Shown here: in pieces, positions 24,061 through 35,807 of the stretch
How the letters are laid out: every line of letters starts with the position of its first letter
Numbering within the stretch: the stretch's first letter is position 1
NCBI GenBank assembly: GCA_902702965.1
Contig: CACRXP010000006.1
Span: 837,299-901,298 of the forward strand
DNA from: Spirometra erinaceieuropaei
Taxonomy: Eukaryota > Platyhelminthes > Cestoda > Diphyllobothriidea > Diphyllobothriidae
DNA length: 64,000 bases
Reading direction: 5' to 3'
Translations under genes and position numbers: made by a program
Notes under the pieces: model-generated
Seen by the model: only the letters and a program-made list of their open reading frames with translations
What the model was told of the DNA's origin: nothing
Databases searched by the model: none

Positions 24061-24179
24061 AATAATCAACTCGGATCTCTCAACTTTGCCAATTTGCATT
24101 TTGTCATGAAGACTTGGTCCAAAGTCAAAGTACCCAAGTACCCAAATATACTGACTTCCTCCAAGTTAACGATTAGATT

Positions 24180-26394
24180 CTAAGGAAACTAAAACGCTGC
24201 AAGACAAACGCCTGTTCGTTGATGATTTGAAAATGAAATTAATGAAACGGGATTTCCTATATTTTCAGACCTTAAAGCTGAACGACTCTATTCCTCCACC
24301 AGCCTACTAAGTATATGCTCAGTTTTTACGACAGGAAAAGAATTTAAATTATGAACCAAAAGATAATGGAAGGAGATAACTGCCGCCTAAACTTTTTTCG
24401 TAATCCTGTCAACAAAATGCAGCGCTACGATCACTTAATGCCGATAATCTGTGGTTTATTCATCAGGACGTTGTAAACCTCGTAAGGCCTAATAAAGGAT
24501 TGAGATAACACATGTTCAGCTTTTGGGCCTCTAGATTCGAATTAGTGCAGCGAGTCACGACAGATGACGTGGTGTCCTGAGGCGACCAATACACTTCGTA
24601 GATGGCGATGCGTAGGCAATGTAAATTGCCTGATTGAATTTGCGACAAGCATGAAGAGCATAAGAGATGGTAATTCAGAAATGCAATGGTTCAGTGCGTC
24701 TTCAATGGCAGGTTTTGCATGAGCGCCGTCCCATTTGCCCAAATTGTCTAAAAGAAGAGGGAACATTGTCCCTCTCTCGCTCTCGCATGGGGATGCTATT
24801 GATTCTGTTATGTCCCCACCTGCAGCTTTATTGCGTTTGGGTAAGACAAAGTGCTTCCTTAAGTACCTAGACATAGCGCGGGTCTGTGTCTGCAAAACGA
24901 AGCGACGTGTCGGAAAATGGTAGTCACAAAGGGTATTTTACAGAAGGTATCTCAGACAACGCCACCGACTATCCAACATACAGTATATGACCTAACACAT
25001 AAAACTTGATCAGAAAACGCTGTATGCAAATTTTCGGTCGTCTTAAACGAAACACCCTTTGCTTGCTCGTTCATCCATTTCGTGTAAATGCATTTGTCTT
25101 GTTCAGCAAATGTGTCCACGCAAGTTTTTCAAGAAAAATTGCCATAAATCTAAGTCAAAATGAAGGTACCGATTTACTCGGACAATTTCCATACTGATAC
25201 CTGTCCTAGACTTCGGTTGCGCATCTGAGCGTGCTATACTTTAACAGAAGAATAAATTAATCTCAAAGTTTTACTACATAACGCTTGCTGCACTTGCAAA
25301 TTGATTTTTTGTCTAGTTGTATCCACAGAAATCAGTTTGTCAAGACCCGGGATATTTCTTGGAAACCAGGCGCTTTATCGACTTCTGTGATTTCGTGATT
25401 TCAACATTATCTTGCCGTTTGACAAATTCCACGGTTTGATACCAAAGTTACCTTTACTGAATATTCGTTTTCAGTTGTGAACATAAGACACATCATATAT
25501 CATGTATTCCAGCTTCTGCGCATACGAAATTTAGAATAAAACGAGCAAAAAACTAACAGGGTCAGCAAGGTATTAGTATTTACTCTACATTTCGTCGTGA
25601 ATTCATAATCATAAAACAGAATTCCAAAGTGAGCAAAGGTAGCGACAATGGACTCAATATAAATGTATGACTTTACGTCTTCGAAAGAAACATATCGGCA
25701 GTTTTTGGCTGAGTAAAAGGAAGGCCAAAAGTGCCGAAAGCTTTCTTAGCCTCACGTTGAAAGTTGTAGAGTTGGACGACACCCGTCAGCGGAATGCAGC
25801 ATTAGAGCGTGCTTTTTAACCGATCCAATTCATATTCGTTGCTGACGTTCTTTGTGGACTTTGATTTCATTGGCCGATGAGGTTTCGTGTTTGGGTGAGT
25901 CTTCAAATGTGGCTCAAACGACCATCTGCATAAAAAGAGCCGCGCAGCCACTCGCTACATCAGTAAATTTCCTTCAGAAATATTTTATTTCAAAAGGTTT
26001 ACCAAACACGTAAGATGGAATCCGTCTTTATGGGCAGTCAGACAAAGACACTGAAAGTCACGGTGTGGTATTTTTAAACTGGTCTGAAATTAAACATAAT
26101 ATTTAACAAAAGAATGTCCAAATCAATTACGGGAAATAAACGCCCTCTTTATGTTCACATAATGGCATTTTTACGATTATGTCTGCTAGGTCTATTTAAA
26201 TCCTTTGGTCAGATGCGGTTATGCAGCCGCACCTGATGAAAACAAACCCCAGCCGCCTGTAACGCGGGACCGGTAGTAATAGGTAGGGCCGCGAGACGCA
26301 CTAGCGACGACGCCAAGCAGTTGTATGCAAAAGAATAGCTATTGGAAATGCGAAGTTGCACTTTGAGTGGTGGAGAAATAGGTGCTCTAATCCC
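24180..26394. other. Anonymous DNA inside duplication copy 1
   Basis: No gene recognised. Matches 37880-40124 at roughly 88-93% by eye, with many small indels. The short frames here are not consistently preserved between copies, which argues against constraint on protein. Confidence 0.5.
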
Positions 26395-26458
26395 TATTCC
26401 CAACCGTAACCATCAACCCCTAAGCCTAACCACTAACCGTAACCCCAAACCCAACAGT
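26395..26458. repeat. Short telomere-like tract, copy 1
   Basis: CCCAACCGTAACCATC...CCTAACCACTAACCG units. Followed by GGGGCTACATAATCACAT (26474-26491). Confidence 0.65.
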
Positions 26459-26491
26459 GGTGTGTGCATCGGGTGGGGCTACATAATCACA

Positions 26492-27652
26492 TATTCCTAA
26501 TTATTTAGTCATCGGCTGGCCTGACGACATATTGCACTATGAAAATGCTTATACTCACGACACCTCTATTGACAGTATTTATTAAAATCGCGTTTGCCCT
26601 TGTAAATCGCATCTACATTCATAGAAGATCATATCGGAATCTCTAATCACAATGTAGGTTGTTATCAAACCTCCGTACCTGACATTACATTGCTTTTGAA
26701 CCTCATTCAAACGCAGGCGTTAAACGTCATCTTATTTGTTTTGTAATAATTAATCATTGTTTTGTTTGAGCAGGCATTTCACGCGTCTAAAACTGTAACG
26801 TGCTCAATTACAACTATTTTTGACGCTTTTAGAACTTTATATTCTTCTGAATTAAATTGTTCTTCCAAACAATGTAATAATACCCTTAATATCTCTTCCA
26901 TGTGTTCAATCTCCACAAAGTTGTTTTTTATTAACACAGATATTTGGCCCATAAGTTAATGCCGGTTTACGATTTGATTGGCAATCCTTCATAAATTCCG
27001 GCTCCTTTCGTCAGTCTGACCGTCGTCACCGACGATGTCTATCGTGTGCTCCACAATATTGTGACAGCAAACACGGTTATTTGTGAGTAAAGTAGTTTAT
27101 AATGGTCGTGGACTTGTACAGCATCTACCGCACCCTCTTCTCCTCCCCAGCCGAAGTCCGATGTCAAGACACAGTCAAGAAGACCGAGGGCAGAGAAAGG
27201 CGCAGCTGGCTGGCACGGACAGACCCGCGCCTAGGCGTGCTATCATACCCCTGGTCCAAAACGGACCCCTGACCGGAGATTTATTCAGTAATAAAATTGG
27301 GTCAGAAAGAAGAGAGGAAGACACAGATCGCCGGGCAGACATGCACACGACCTGTATACCCAGTGGGAGCACAAATGCATAACCGGCTAGGGAACCGTCA
27401 GCGCATACCAGGCTGCGAGGACCATGGTTTGCTGAGTCAGGGCATAGCAAATGCAAACAAACCCCACGGACCAGAATGGTGACACACAGCCCTGCCCTTA
27501 GCTTGGGTCAGAACCCTCCGGTAAGTCCTCTGTTGTACGTCTGGAGGCTATAGCTTTCGCAAAATATGATAAAATTCCATGACTCTAATATAAATGCATA
27601 TTTCACTGGACGTGAACTGCGTGCAGAAGCGGACTATTTGTCCATCAACTCT
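26492..27652. other. Anonymous DNA, with a G+C-rich part at 27.1-27.5 kb
   Basis: No gene recognised. 27083-27480 has open frames on both strands (99 and 93 codons), but frames are not kept in the copy at 40.87-41.2 kb. Possibly part of an unrecognised repeat. Confidence 0.45.
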
Positions 27653-27654
27653 TA

Positions 27655-28627
27655 CAATGAGTGACAGATCTCATAAAATGTTGGCTGAAATTCTGAAATC
27701 AGTTTTCTATTAGGAAGGATTACTTGGGTACGGTTATAATACTTATTATTTTCCGACAAATTCCTATACTATTTCGGACGCGGCAGGATGTCAGCTCTTT
27801 AATACACCGCTTTTCAATCTCCAGTGGAAATTGTACTTAGTCAAAAGTGACTACCTAATTAGCACGCATTTTTCACACTGATTTTCGATGGTTTTGCAAA
27901 TTCTAATATATTTTATAAAAAACATGAACAAAACTATGCTTTTTTCAATCGTTTGAGAGAGAATCACGACATATTTAAAAAGTATACTCGAAGAAGGAGT
28001 ATAGTTAAGTCTTAATAAAGTTTCTAGTTATGCGATCTTTTAGTATTCTGCAATGTCCATTTATGCAGGATCGTATCTGTCCTTTTTTCATCGCTCATCA
28101 TAAAATGTACAAAATAGTCCGCGTCGCTTGCAAAATTTTGTTTTATTATATATTTTTAAAGGCATAGAAAAATATGTGATTTTCTTTACGTGGAACGCAT
28201 GCTCCCTGTGGATTGGAATCACTGAGCGCTAATGCTCCATATTATTCGGTAGTAAGAAATGTTTTTCAAAATCTAAACATACTCCTTCTTTGAGTATAAA
28301 TTATCAATATGACGTGATTCTCCATCAAACGACTGAAACAAAACATAGTTTACTTCATGTTTTTTAGAAAATGTATTTGAATTTGAAAGACTATAGAAAA
28401 TCAGTGTGAAAAATGCGTGCTGCATAGGGAGTCACTTTTAACCGAGCACGGTTTCCACTGGAGATTGCCTAGCGGTGCGTTCAAGAGCTGACATCCTGTC
28501 GAGTCCGAAATTGTATAGGAGTTTGTCGGAAGATAATAAGTATTATAATCGAGCCCAAGTAATCCTTCTTAATCGAAAACTCATTTCAGAATTTCAGCCA
28601 ACATTCTATGAGATCAGTCACTCATTG
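27655..28627. mobile_element. Foldback element, family B (copy 1)
   Basis: Starts CAATGAGTGACAGATCTC after TA and ends GAGATCAGTCACTCATTG. Arms of about 370 bp are inverted copies. Closely related to family A in the inner arm. Confidence 0.8.
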
Positions 28628-28807
28628 CATTATTAAGTTATCCAAATGCCCTGTCCCGAAATTGTGCAGTTATCCGCTGTCGCTGGCGCACTTCGACTCA
28701 GGTATTCATGCATCCAATTTCGGTTTACGCGCATTGAACTTAGGATATACTGATCTACTCCGATTCCGCAGATAATTCCTGAGGAAATTAAAAAGCATCA
28801 CTTCTAA

Positions 28808-28995
28808 ATATAAGTGCCAACCAGAAAACAGATGGGGAACGCTGGGGAATCTACTGATGAGCCTTACCCCTCGCAGACGTGCCATGCAGCGGCAGAATAT
28901 CGGCGAAACACATGTGTATGCGCGTTTAGTTAGTGCCTGTGCTGCTAGTGTGGTATCCTCTTACCCACAAATTTTTTCTTATACTCGGCGTAAAA
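28808..28995. repeat. Dispersed repeat R1, second part (copy 1)
   Basis: Shares CCAGAAAACAG, CGTGCCATGCAGCG and AATATCGGCGAAACAC with 59.9-60.0 kb, where both parts of R1 lie together. Confidence 0.5.
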
Positions 28996-29985
28996 GCTGC
29001 CTTCGGGTTGCTGCCTTTAGTTGAATGTCCGCAATTTATCAACTCTGGTGACTAATAAATATAAGGCCTTGTAATCCCCAGCGTGTCGTTTATTTTTAGT
29101 TAGGTCCTTTTTATTTAAGTATAGTGATTTTGGTAAACGTAACTAATGGGATGCGGCTTAACGAAATAGAAATCGTTGCCCATTCAAGATGTCGCAAACA
29201 GGCATCTAAGGAAACGTGCGTTTAGTAATGAATTATCCCTAGTTACAAGAAAAAACAAAACGTGTATGGCGAAAAATACTGTGTTGTTTAGAAACAACGA
29301 TGTACTTACACAATTAGGAATACCAAAGGCAAGAGCATTTGGATCAGTCGCATACTCTCGATTCATGGAAAGGTATAAACCCACCCAATTGAATACTTAG
29401 AATCACACTGATCTTCAGAGGAGACTTGATATATAATTCTCATTTAAATATCCTCCAGGAATTAGCATTGTTTAAAATATGTTAGTTAGTAAACAGCTTA
29501 ACGTTAAACTAGTTGTTCAAAATGGCCTGACATAAATTCGATTAACCACCTATCTGAGTCCAGTAGAATGTCAATTGTTTGTCCTTGTAATAGTAGATAA
29601 TATGTTGAGTGACCAGTCGGTGGCTATCAAAAATGAGAAGAACGGAGCAGATGCAATAGGATGGATAACATTTTTTGCATAAAAAAGTTTCTTCTGCTAC
29701 TTTGTGGTATTTGGGGACGGTGCAATCTTGTGAGTTACAAGGCATGCTTATGTTGCACTTTTAAGTGTTCTTACCCAGTTAACCAAAAGACAGATAAGAG
29801 CGGCAGCAATTTGTCAAAACCTTAAAATTAAGACAGTTCTTGCAGGATTTCTGCCTATGCAGGGAATTTGAAGACGTAGTTGTCATGCAGATGGCGGTTC
29901 AAATTATAGTTGCGGACTCACTCGGGCATGGAACTTAGTTGTCAAAGAAAAAGAACGTTACCGAGGATGACTGGTAATGAATATA
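28996..29985. other. Anonymous DNA
   Basis: No gene recognised. Copy 2 (42.65-43.99 kb) has a 380 bp replacement at the left end of this block. The frame 29176-29400 (+) is not preserved in copy 2. Confidence 0.5.
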
Positions 29986-30880
29986 CAGTCAGTGACCAAC
30001 CTCATGAAATGTCAACGGAAATTCAAGAAAGAAGTTTTGATTAGAAGGGAGTTGCTTAGGTGCACTTGCACTTTGTGTACTAATAAAGCATAGAATAAAA
30101 TATTTCACTCACGTCAGAATATCGGCTTTTAATTTCACGTCGTTTCTCCAGGCAACAAAAATTGAATTCGGTATAAAAGTCTACCATGATAGTATTTTCC
30201 CTTCCATTTATTGTCGATGCAGAAAATATGATTTTGTGTTTTATTTGATAGAAACTTATGTTTTCTCAAGTTATTTGTTCGGACTAACTATATACAAAGA
30301 TTTCAAAATATAAATTTAAATTTCCAAATAATTTTGAATTCGATTTGCCTTTGAATTGCAATCTTGATTTATATTCTTCTGTCCATAGTCTTCGTTGCTA
30401 GGAAACTCAGACGTTTTATCAAAACGATTCTATAAAGGACTCATAGAATATTGCAGTGAGTGTGGATCATGTTGCGTACTTCATAAGGAAAAGTGATAGA
30501 TGCGAGTATAGAATGCTACCTGAGTAAGCATTTCGTGGTCTTACAAGGTACCATAATTTTAATCATTTTAAATCTGAAATATACCTTTCTGTCGAGTCTG
30601 AATTTTTTTAAAAAACATGATTTGCTGCGAAATAGGTAGAAGAAAGTACCTTTTAAATGTCTTTTGCAAAATATATTTTAAATTACGGGAAGGCGAATTA
30701 AAAGTAATTGTTACCCAAAAGTCATCTTTTACGGAGTGCGATTTTGGCAGGCGGCCGAAAAGAAGAGCGGTCAAAACCCAGCATCCGGCTGCAACTGATG
30801 GTCAGCAGCACATCCATTTTCTCAAGCAAAAACGCATTTCGAGATTGCAGCTAAAAATGCATGGGATCGGAAACATTTTG
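29986..30880. mobile_element. Foldback element, family D (copy 1)
   Basis: Starts CAGTCAGTGACC after TA; right end ATCGGAAACATTTTG before TA. Arms are more diverged than in families A-C but still pair in the terminal and subterminal stretches (CTCATGAAATGTCAACGG against its inverted counterpart). Confidence 0.7.
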
Positions 30881-31514
30881 TATTCAATTAACCTTTTTCG
30901 AAAGTTCTCACAGGGTGTTTTGTAAAAAAACCTATCAAGTGATTCAGCTATTTCTCAAGTAGAGACAAAGTTTAATTGGAACTAATATTGACCCGTTTTC
31001 TGCAATGAAGGAGGAAACGCAGTTTCCTTTGCATTTAAGCCATTGTGTTATGCCTTCTGACATTAAGAGTGTTTTATGGCTAAAAATACCACAATAGAGC
31101 AAACATGTAGATGTCAAAATATTCCTCAAACGACTGATTGTACGATTGTACCGTTCCGAAAGCACATAATAACAGCAGCCGAATGACATAAAAATATCCT
31201 AACATACGCAAAAGGCTAAAACGTCCGCTTCCTTGTGGGCATATATGCGGTTGCTCATGAAGAAGTAGCTCATGACTGAAAGTGTGATTCTGCTAAGGCA
31301 AATATTCCATGTGGACGATATGACCGGTTTTCTGGACGTATGGTCGTACATATATGCAAACATATTTGAACGAATGTCAGTTTTGAAAGAAAAAATATTT
31401 CATTATTTTGGAACTAACGTGCCAATATACATTTGGCTTAATGTGGGGTACGCTGAACAAAAAAACCAGATGTTCAGTGGGCAATGACTATTCCAGCAAA
31501 TCTTAAAACATGCA
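30881..31514. other. Anonymous DNA, nearly identical to copy 2
   Basis: Nothing recognised. Frames 30944-31189 (-, 81 codons) and 31272-31487 (+) persist in copy 2 with very few changes, but so does everything else in this block. Confidence 0.45.
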
Positions 31515-32985
31515 TGCTTTCCTTACGGTGTTTTAAGGAGACTATGCGGGGTTCATAAAATTAAGCAGTGGATTTGAGCAATATTGTTAACTTTACAAGC
31601 CACATTGGTGAATGAAGAAACATGACGTTTTATGAACGGCGATTTCACGGTATTAAAAAATCTCACAACTAGAAAATTTTTTGAAACTGAATTATGTCCT
31701 TCTTTTAAGTTTGAAATTGGAAGAAGACGTGAATTTCTACCGAATAAGTGGAAGAATGTACAGTGCGTGACCTATCTCATGAAATGTTGGCTGAAATTCT
31801 GAAATGCGTTTTCGATTAGGAAGGACTACTTGGTCGCGGTTTTGATACTGATTATCATAAGGCATACTCTTATAACATTTCGGACTCGGCAGGATGTCGG
31901 CTTTTAAATGCACTTCTTTTCAATCTTGTGAAGAAAGCGGACTCGGTAAAAAAATGACTACTTAATTAGCATGCATTTTCCCATTGATTTTCGATGGTCT
32001 TGGAAATTCAAATATATTTTATAGAAACCGCAAACAAAATATGCTTTCTTTTAGTCAATCAATAGAGAATCAGGTCTTCTTTATATTTTATACTTAAGAA
32101 GGGAGAATAATTAGGTTTTAAAAAAGTTTCTAATTATGAAACTTTTTAAGACCGCGATATTTCCATTCACATATCATCGCATCCATTGCAAAATTTCATG
32201 GACCCAGTATAATATCTCTTTAATGACACAGAAAAATATGGGATTTTCTTAACGCGGAAGGCATGCACCTTGTAGAGTGTAATCACTAAGCGCTAATGCA
32301 ACGAATGATCAGGCTCCAAATTTTTCGGCAATTGGAAAACTTTTTTAAAACCTAATTATTCTCCCTCCTTAAGTATAAAATATAAAGAAGACCTGATTCT
32401 CTATTGATTGACTAAAAGAAAGCATATTTTGTTCGCGGTTTCTATAAAATATATTTGAATTTCCAAGACCATCGAAAATCAATGCGAAAAATGCATGCTA
32501 ATTAAATAGTCATTTTTTACTGAGCGCGCTTTCTACACGAGATTGAAGAGAAGTGCATTTAAAAGCCGACATCCTGCCGAGTCTAAAATGTTATAAGAGT
32601 ATGCCTTATGATAATCAGTATCACAACCGCGACCAAGTAATCCTTCCTAATCGAAAACGCATTTCAAATTTTTCGCCAACATTTCATGAGATAGGTCAAG
32701 CACTGTATTTTTTGATGTATGTTTTCCAAGATATATGATTGGATTGTCAAGGCATAGAAAATCGACGAGAAAATTGCATAGTACTTAAATTGTCAGTTTT
32801 CGGAGTATAGTACTTGCATGCGGCGGGAATACGTTCATTCGAAAGCCCACAACCTGCGGTAACCGGATCATTATACAATTATGCTCAATGATGATTAGTT
32901 TTACAATTCTATCTTATTAACCATTTCGAGACGAAAACGCGATTGGGAATTTCGGTTGACATTTCATGAGTTAGATCACCTACTG
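31515..32985. mobile_element. Half foldback element (family C right half) with nested insertion
   Basis: The core and right arm of a family C element (GGAGACTATGCGGGGTTC to TTAGATCACCTACTG, TA following) without its left arm. It is interrupted at 31761-32705 by a family A element. The uninterrupted form is at 45505-46037. Confidence 0.7.
31761..32705. mobile_element. Foldback element, family A, nested, absent from copy 2
   Basis: CAGTGCGTGACCTATC at the left and CAAGCACTG at the right, each flanked by TA (31759-31760 and 32706-32707). The corresponding site in copy 2 (about 45758-45762) is empty with a single TA. This shows directly where the element starts and ends and that it duplicated TA. 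Arms about 370 bp; no ORF of note. Confidence 0.9.
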
Positions 32986-33840
32986 TAAGTTGTCACATCT
33001 GTTGACGGATTTCCAGGCTGCGGCTTTTAGCGTAACGCAATAGACTAAAAGTGTGTTGGATTGTTTATGGTGAAGAATATGCTTAAAGCGACATGGCGCA
33101 ATTCCCCCAGTCAACCTCCCTCTCACTACCCCCTTCCAGGAACCAATACACTGCTCGAGCCGACCAATTATATAGTGTTTGGGTTGGCACAGTGACTGAG
33201 GGAGGTAGAAAACCAGACTAGACGTGACACACGCCCGATCTGATTTCCCACACCACACACTAGGCGGTTTGGATCTTATATGATAGAGAGAGAGTACCAC
33301 AGGAGCATAGTAAGGGAGATGCAATCGAGCCTGACTCTCCATCCACCAGTCGATCTTTCAACACCAACACGCGCAGGACTAATTACGAGGCCTGAGGCTA
33401 TCGTCAGTTGGCAAACTGCCAAACCCCAAGGTGTAGCCCGTCGTGACAGTTTCGAGCACGTCAGATTTGTTATCGTGTGAAATAGGCTAAAAGCCACGAG
33501 AGTGGATTCGCATTAGTTGATTCCAGTCTCTCTTCTCCCTCCCCCACGCATGTTAATTATCAAAACAAGATGACCAACAGATGCTGAGATTGAATTGTCC
33601 GTCTGTGCGCGCCACATAGTTTAACTTGACTTCGGACAACATAGCAGGACTTCACACAATGGGTGGGTTATTCAGATACCACGCGCGAGAGTAATATGGG
33701 GGACACATGGGGGAGCCGAAGAACACATTTTGCGGCAAGATCGCAATTGGTGGCCAGGCCCCGTATTACAGGTGGCTGGAGAGTTTGTTTACTGGGGCTA
33801 TTTTATGGGGCTCCATAATCACATCTGAGCCATATGGCCT
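32986..33840. other. Anonymous DNA
   Basis: No family recognised. Open frames at 32980-33342, 33276-33497 (-) and 33280-33480 (+) overlap each other and have no resemblance to known proteins. Contains (GA)n at 33284-33294. 33755-33810 has an inverted match at 39955-40005. Confidence 0.45.
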
Positions 33841-34118
33841 TAGGTTTTACGTTTCAGGTTAGGATTAGGGTACCGGTTAATGATTTTCGATTTTCGAGTT
33901 GGGATTACGCCTTTCGGCTTATGTTTTCGGATTAAGGTCAGGGTTTAAGCGTATGACAAAAATTCTGTATTACGGTTAGGTTCTTCAGTAACGACTATAT
34001 CTAAATGCTCCGGTTACGTTTACGATTTCGGTAATGGTTAGGATTACCGTTAGGGTTAACGGTTAACGTTTAAGGTTGAGGTTAAGGTTAGGGCCAAGGT
34101 TAGGATTAGGATTTAGGT
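33841..34118. repeat. Degenerate telomere-like tract, G-rich strand (copy 1)
   Basis: Imperfect GGTTAG/TTAGGG units, densest at 34050-34118. Preceded by GGGGCTCCATAATCACAT (33810-33827). Confidence 0.7.
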
Positions 34119-34184
34119 CGTCGCCCGCATCTCCATTCCTGGCTGCCAACTGCGATCCAACCGCCCTTGGTTACTTAGATGTCC

Positions 34185-34970
34185 CTGCCGGACAAACCAT
34201 TCTGCCTTGGAGGCAGTGTTGGGTGCTCATGAAATCGGTGGCCGCAACGCCAACGACAGTCTATGGACCAGAGCAGAACACTCCCGCCTCTCCCTCAACA
34301 GCACCTTCTTCTGCCTTCCGAGGTGGAAGAAGGCAACTCACCTGCACATGGCGATGGCAGCGGCTGGACTGCGCTCTTGTCTAGAACCAAGACGGACGGA
34401 GCATGGTAAAGTCAATGGCGAACTGTGATGTCGAGAGTAGGATAAATTCGGGTCTCATCTGCAAGATGAGGCTCCGACTGTAACCTAGAGGAGACCACAA
34501 AGAAAGCGACCACCAAATAAGCAAAACACTGTTCTGTCGAATCTGTCTGATCACCGACTGGATTTCAACAGTCCATTGACCTAGCGCTAGAATGACGTCC
34601 AGACTGCAAACGACAAAGCCGCAGTGGAGACACAGTGGTGTCAACAATGGAACACAGTCCCCTCGACTGTCCTGGACATACTCGGCCGCGCGGGTTGTCA
34701 ATCCCAATACTGGTCTGACAACGACGACTCAGAAATCAGTAATCTGCTCGCTGTGAAGAGTAGGCTGCATAAAACCTACGCCAACTGCCGTGCCGATGCC
34801 GACAAATCTGAATACTTCAGACCACGTCGATCAATGCATCATCGGCTGCCGGAAACAAACAATGCGTGGATGGGAACTGGATTCCCACTTTCTCTCCGAG
34901 AAGCAATTAGAGCTGTGTAACAACTCTCTAGCAGGAAAACATCGGAATCTGTCTCGGATCCAGTAGAAAT
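34185..34970 (+). mobile_element. RTE-type non-LTR retrotransposon, 5' half (copy 1, deleted)
   Basis: 34207-34428 reads AVLGAHEIGGRNANDSLWTRAEHSRL-like text, matching the C-terminal part of the apurinic-type endonuclease of cestode RTE elements (usual form VLGPHG...N...LLLLRTCAEHRL). 34624-34860 is the endonuclease-RT linker (SRLHKTYANCRADADKSEYF, RRSMHHRLPE). A deletion after 34870 removes about 223 bp found in copy 2. Several frame changes and stops. No RT follows in this copy; a PLE fragment abuts instead. Confidence 0.8.
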
Positions 34971-34974
34971 CTAC

Positions 34975-35645
34975 TAGATATTGGTTGGTGAATTAATCCA
35001 TATCGTTGTTCCAAGGGGTGTGGTGCCAAGGGCACGACCGGCGTCCATCTTGTGACGGTCATGGATGTAAGATCAACTGCTGATAGAAGCGAACAGGCGA
35101 GTTCCAGGTAGCGGTTCAAAAAACGAATTTGCGATTACTTGAACAAGAAATTGATTGACCTGACGTTTCGGATTCTCACTCGAATCCATCATTAGAGATA
35201 TTCGCAGATAAAGGGGATGGTGGCACAAGGACTGCAGTATTTATAGCACGTGGCTGCCGGTAGACCGTATGCGCACTGAAATTTACAGCTATCGAAATCA
35301 CCGCTTGGGTCGTAATTGATGCGGTGGCGGCTTTTCAGTCCGATTCCGAGTCGTTAATGGTCGTGATTTCGTCATTCGTACTGGATGCTGGCGTGACGAT
35401 TGCTTGGCAAATTGGCTCACTGTCACTGAGATAATTACTCACCCGCGCCCTGCCCACGTGACTGATTCCCCTGCCCATGGAAAATCTCAACACGGAATAT
35501 GGCACCGAAAGTTCATTGCGCTTGATGATGCATTGCGGGCCGGAGAACCATGACTCGAGCAGCTCGCTGTTCACGCGGTTGTCACCTTTTGCGAAGATTT
35601 GGGCCTCTTGAAATTTGAAAATTTAAGATCAACTTCAATCACACG
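34975..35645 (-). mobile_element. Penelope-like element, lineage 3, 3' end only (copy 1)
   Basis: Minus strand: FKFQEAQIFAKGDNRVNSE then LLESWFSGPQCIIK and SVPYSVLRF, the C-terminal third of a PLE GIY-YIG domain (catalytic Glu in LLESWF). The frame runs to a stop at 35335. A hammerhead-like motif follows in the 3' region in sense orientation. Everything upstream of the endonuclease C-terminus is missing. Confidence 0.75.
35158..35199 (-). ncRNA. Minimal hammerhead-like motif (copy 1)
   Basis: On the minus strand: stem I ATCT/AGGT, core CTAATGA (third base A instead of G), stem II GGATTC-GAGTGA-GAATCC (perfect 6 bp, 6-nt loop), GAAA, CGTC with cleavage expected after C. Stem III is the one-pair minimal type described for PLE hammerheads. 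The core G-to-A change should impair cleavage. Confidence 0.6.
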
Positions 35646-35783
35646 CAATAATTCCATTCCGTCTTATGTCAGAAGTCAGGGAGCTGTGAGAACAGGTTTA
35701 CTCTGTTACCATAAGTTGGTTGCTCGCTTGTGACAGAGCTAAGCTTCCGTTCATGGAGAGCGTCAGTCGCGGTGTTTTGCTTA

Positions 35784-35807
35784 CCGAATGAGCTACCGAA
35801 TGAGCTA
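35784..35807. other. Duplication junction with 12-bp micro-repeat
   Basis: CCGAATGAGCTA occurs twice in a row. Left of it the sequence matches the end of copy 2 (TGTTTTGCTTA, to 49061). Right of it it matches 22101 onward. TAC is shared at the joined ends, giving 2-3 bp of microhomology. Confidence 0.85.

Larger units (their letters stand above)
22600..24120 (-). mobile_element. Penelope-like element, lineage 2, with inverted 3' arms (copy 1)
   Basis: A minus-strand PLE truncated just before its RT catalytic box, followed by linker, GIY-YIG domain and 3' region (22600-22790). At its 5' side (23872-24030) lies a second 3'-region arm in the opposite orientation, so about 160 bp forms an inverted repeat around the element. 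PLEs are known to carry terminal repeats in direct or inverted orientation. The RT tyrosine codon of YADD reads as a stop here (23858-23860). Confidence 0.8.
22101..35783. repeat. Large tandem duplication, copy 1 (about 13.7 kb)
   Basis: Every recognisable feature from 22.1 to 35.8 kb reappears in the same order and orientation at 35.8-49.06 kb, offset by roughly 13.3-14 kb. Copy 1 alone has the foldback insertion at 31761-32705. It lacks about 223 bp of RTE linker present in copy 2 (47930-48152) and about 380 bp present at 42651-43030. Confidence 0.95.

Noticed and set aside
26528..26565. CTGACGA...GAAAA as a further hammerhead
   Set aside because: The first box fits, but the GAAA spacing and stems cannot be built together, and copy 2 (GTCTGACAACACG) loses the box.
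27083..27480. Overlapping open frames on both strands as a host gene
   Set aside because: Frames are not conserved in the duplicated copy at 40.87-41.2 kb and show no domain.
28848..28885. CTGATGA at 28850 as a hammerhead core
   Set aside because: No stem II and no GAAA follow at workable spacing; the match lies in dispersed repeat R1.
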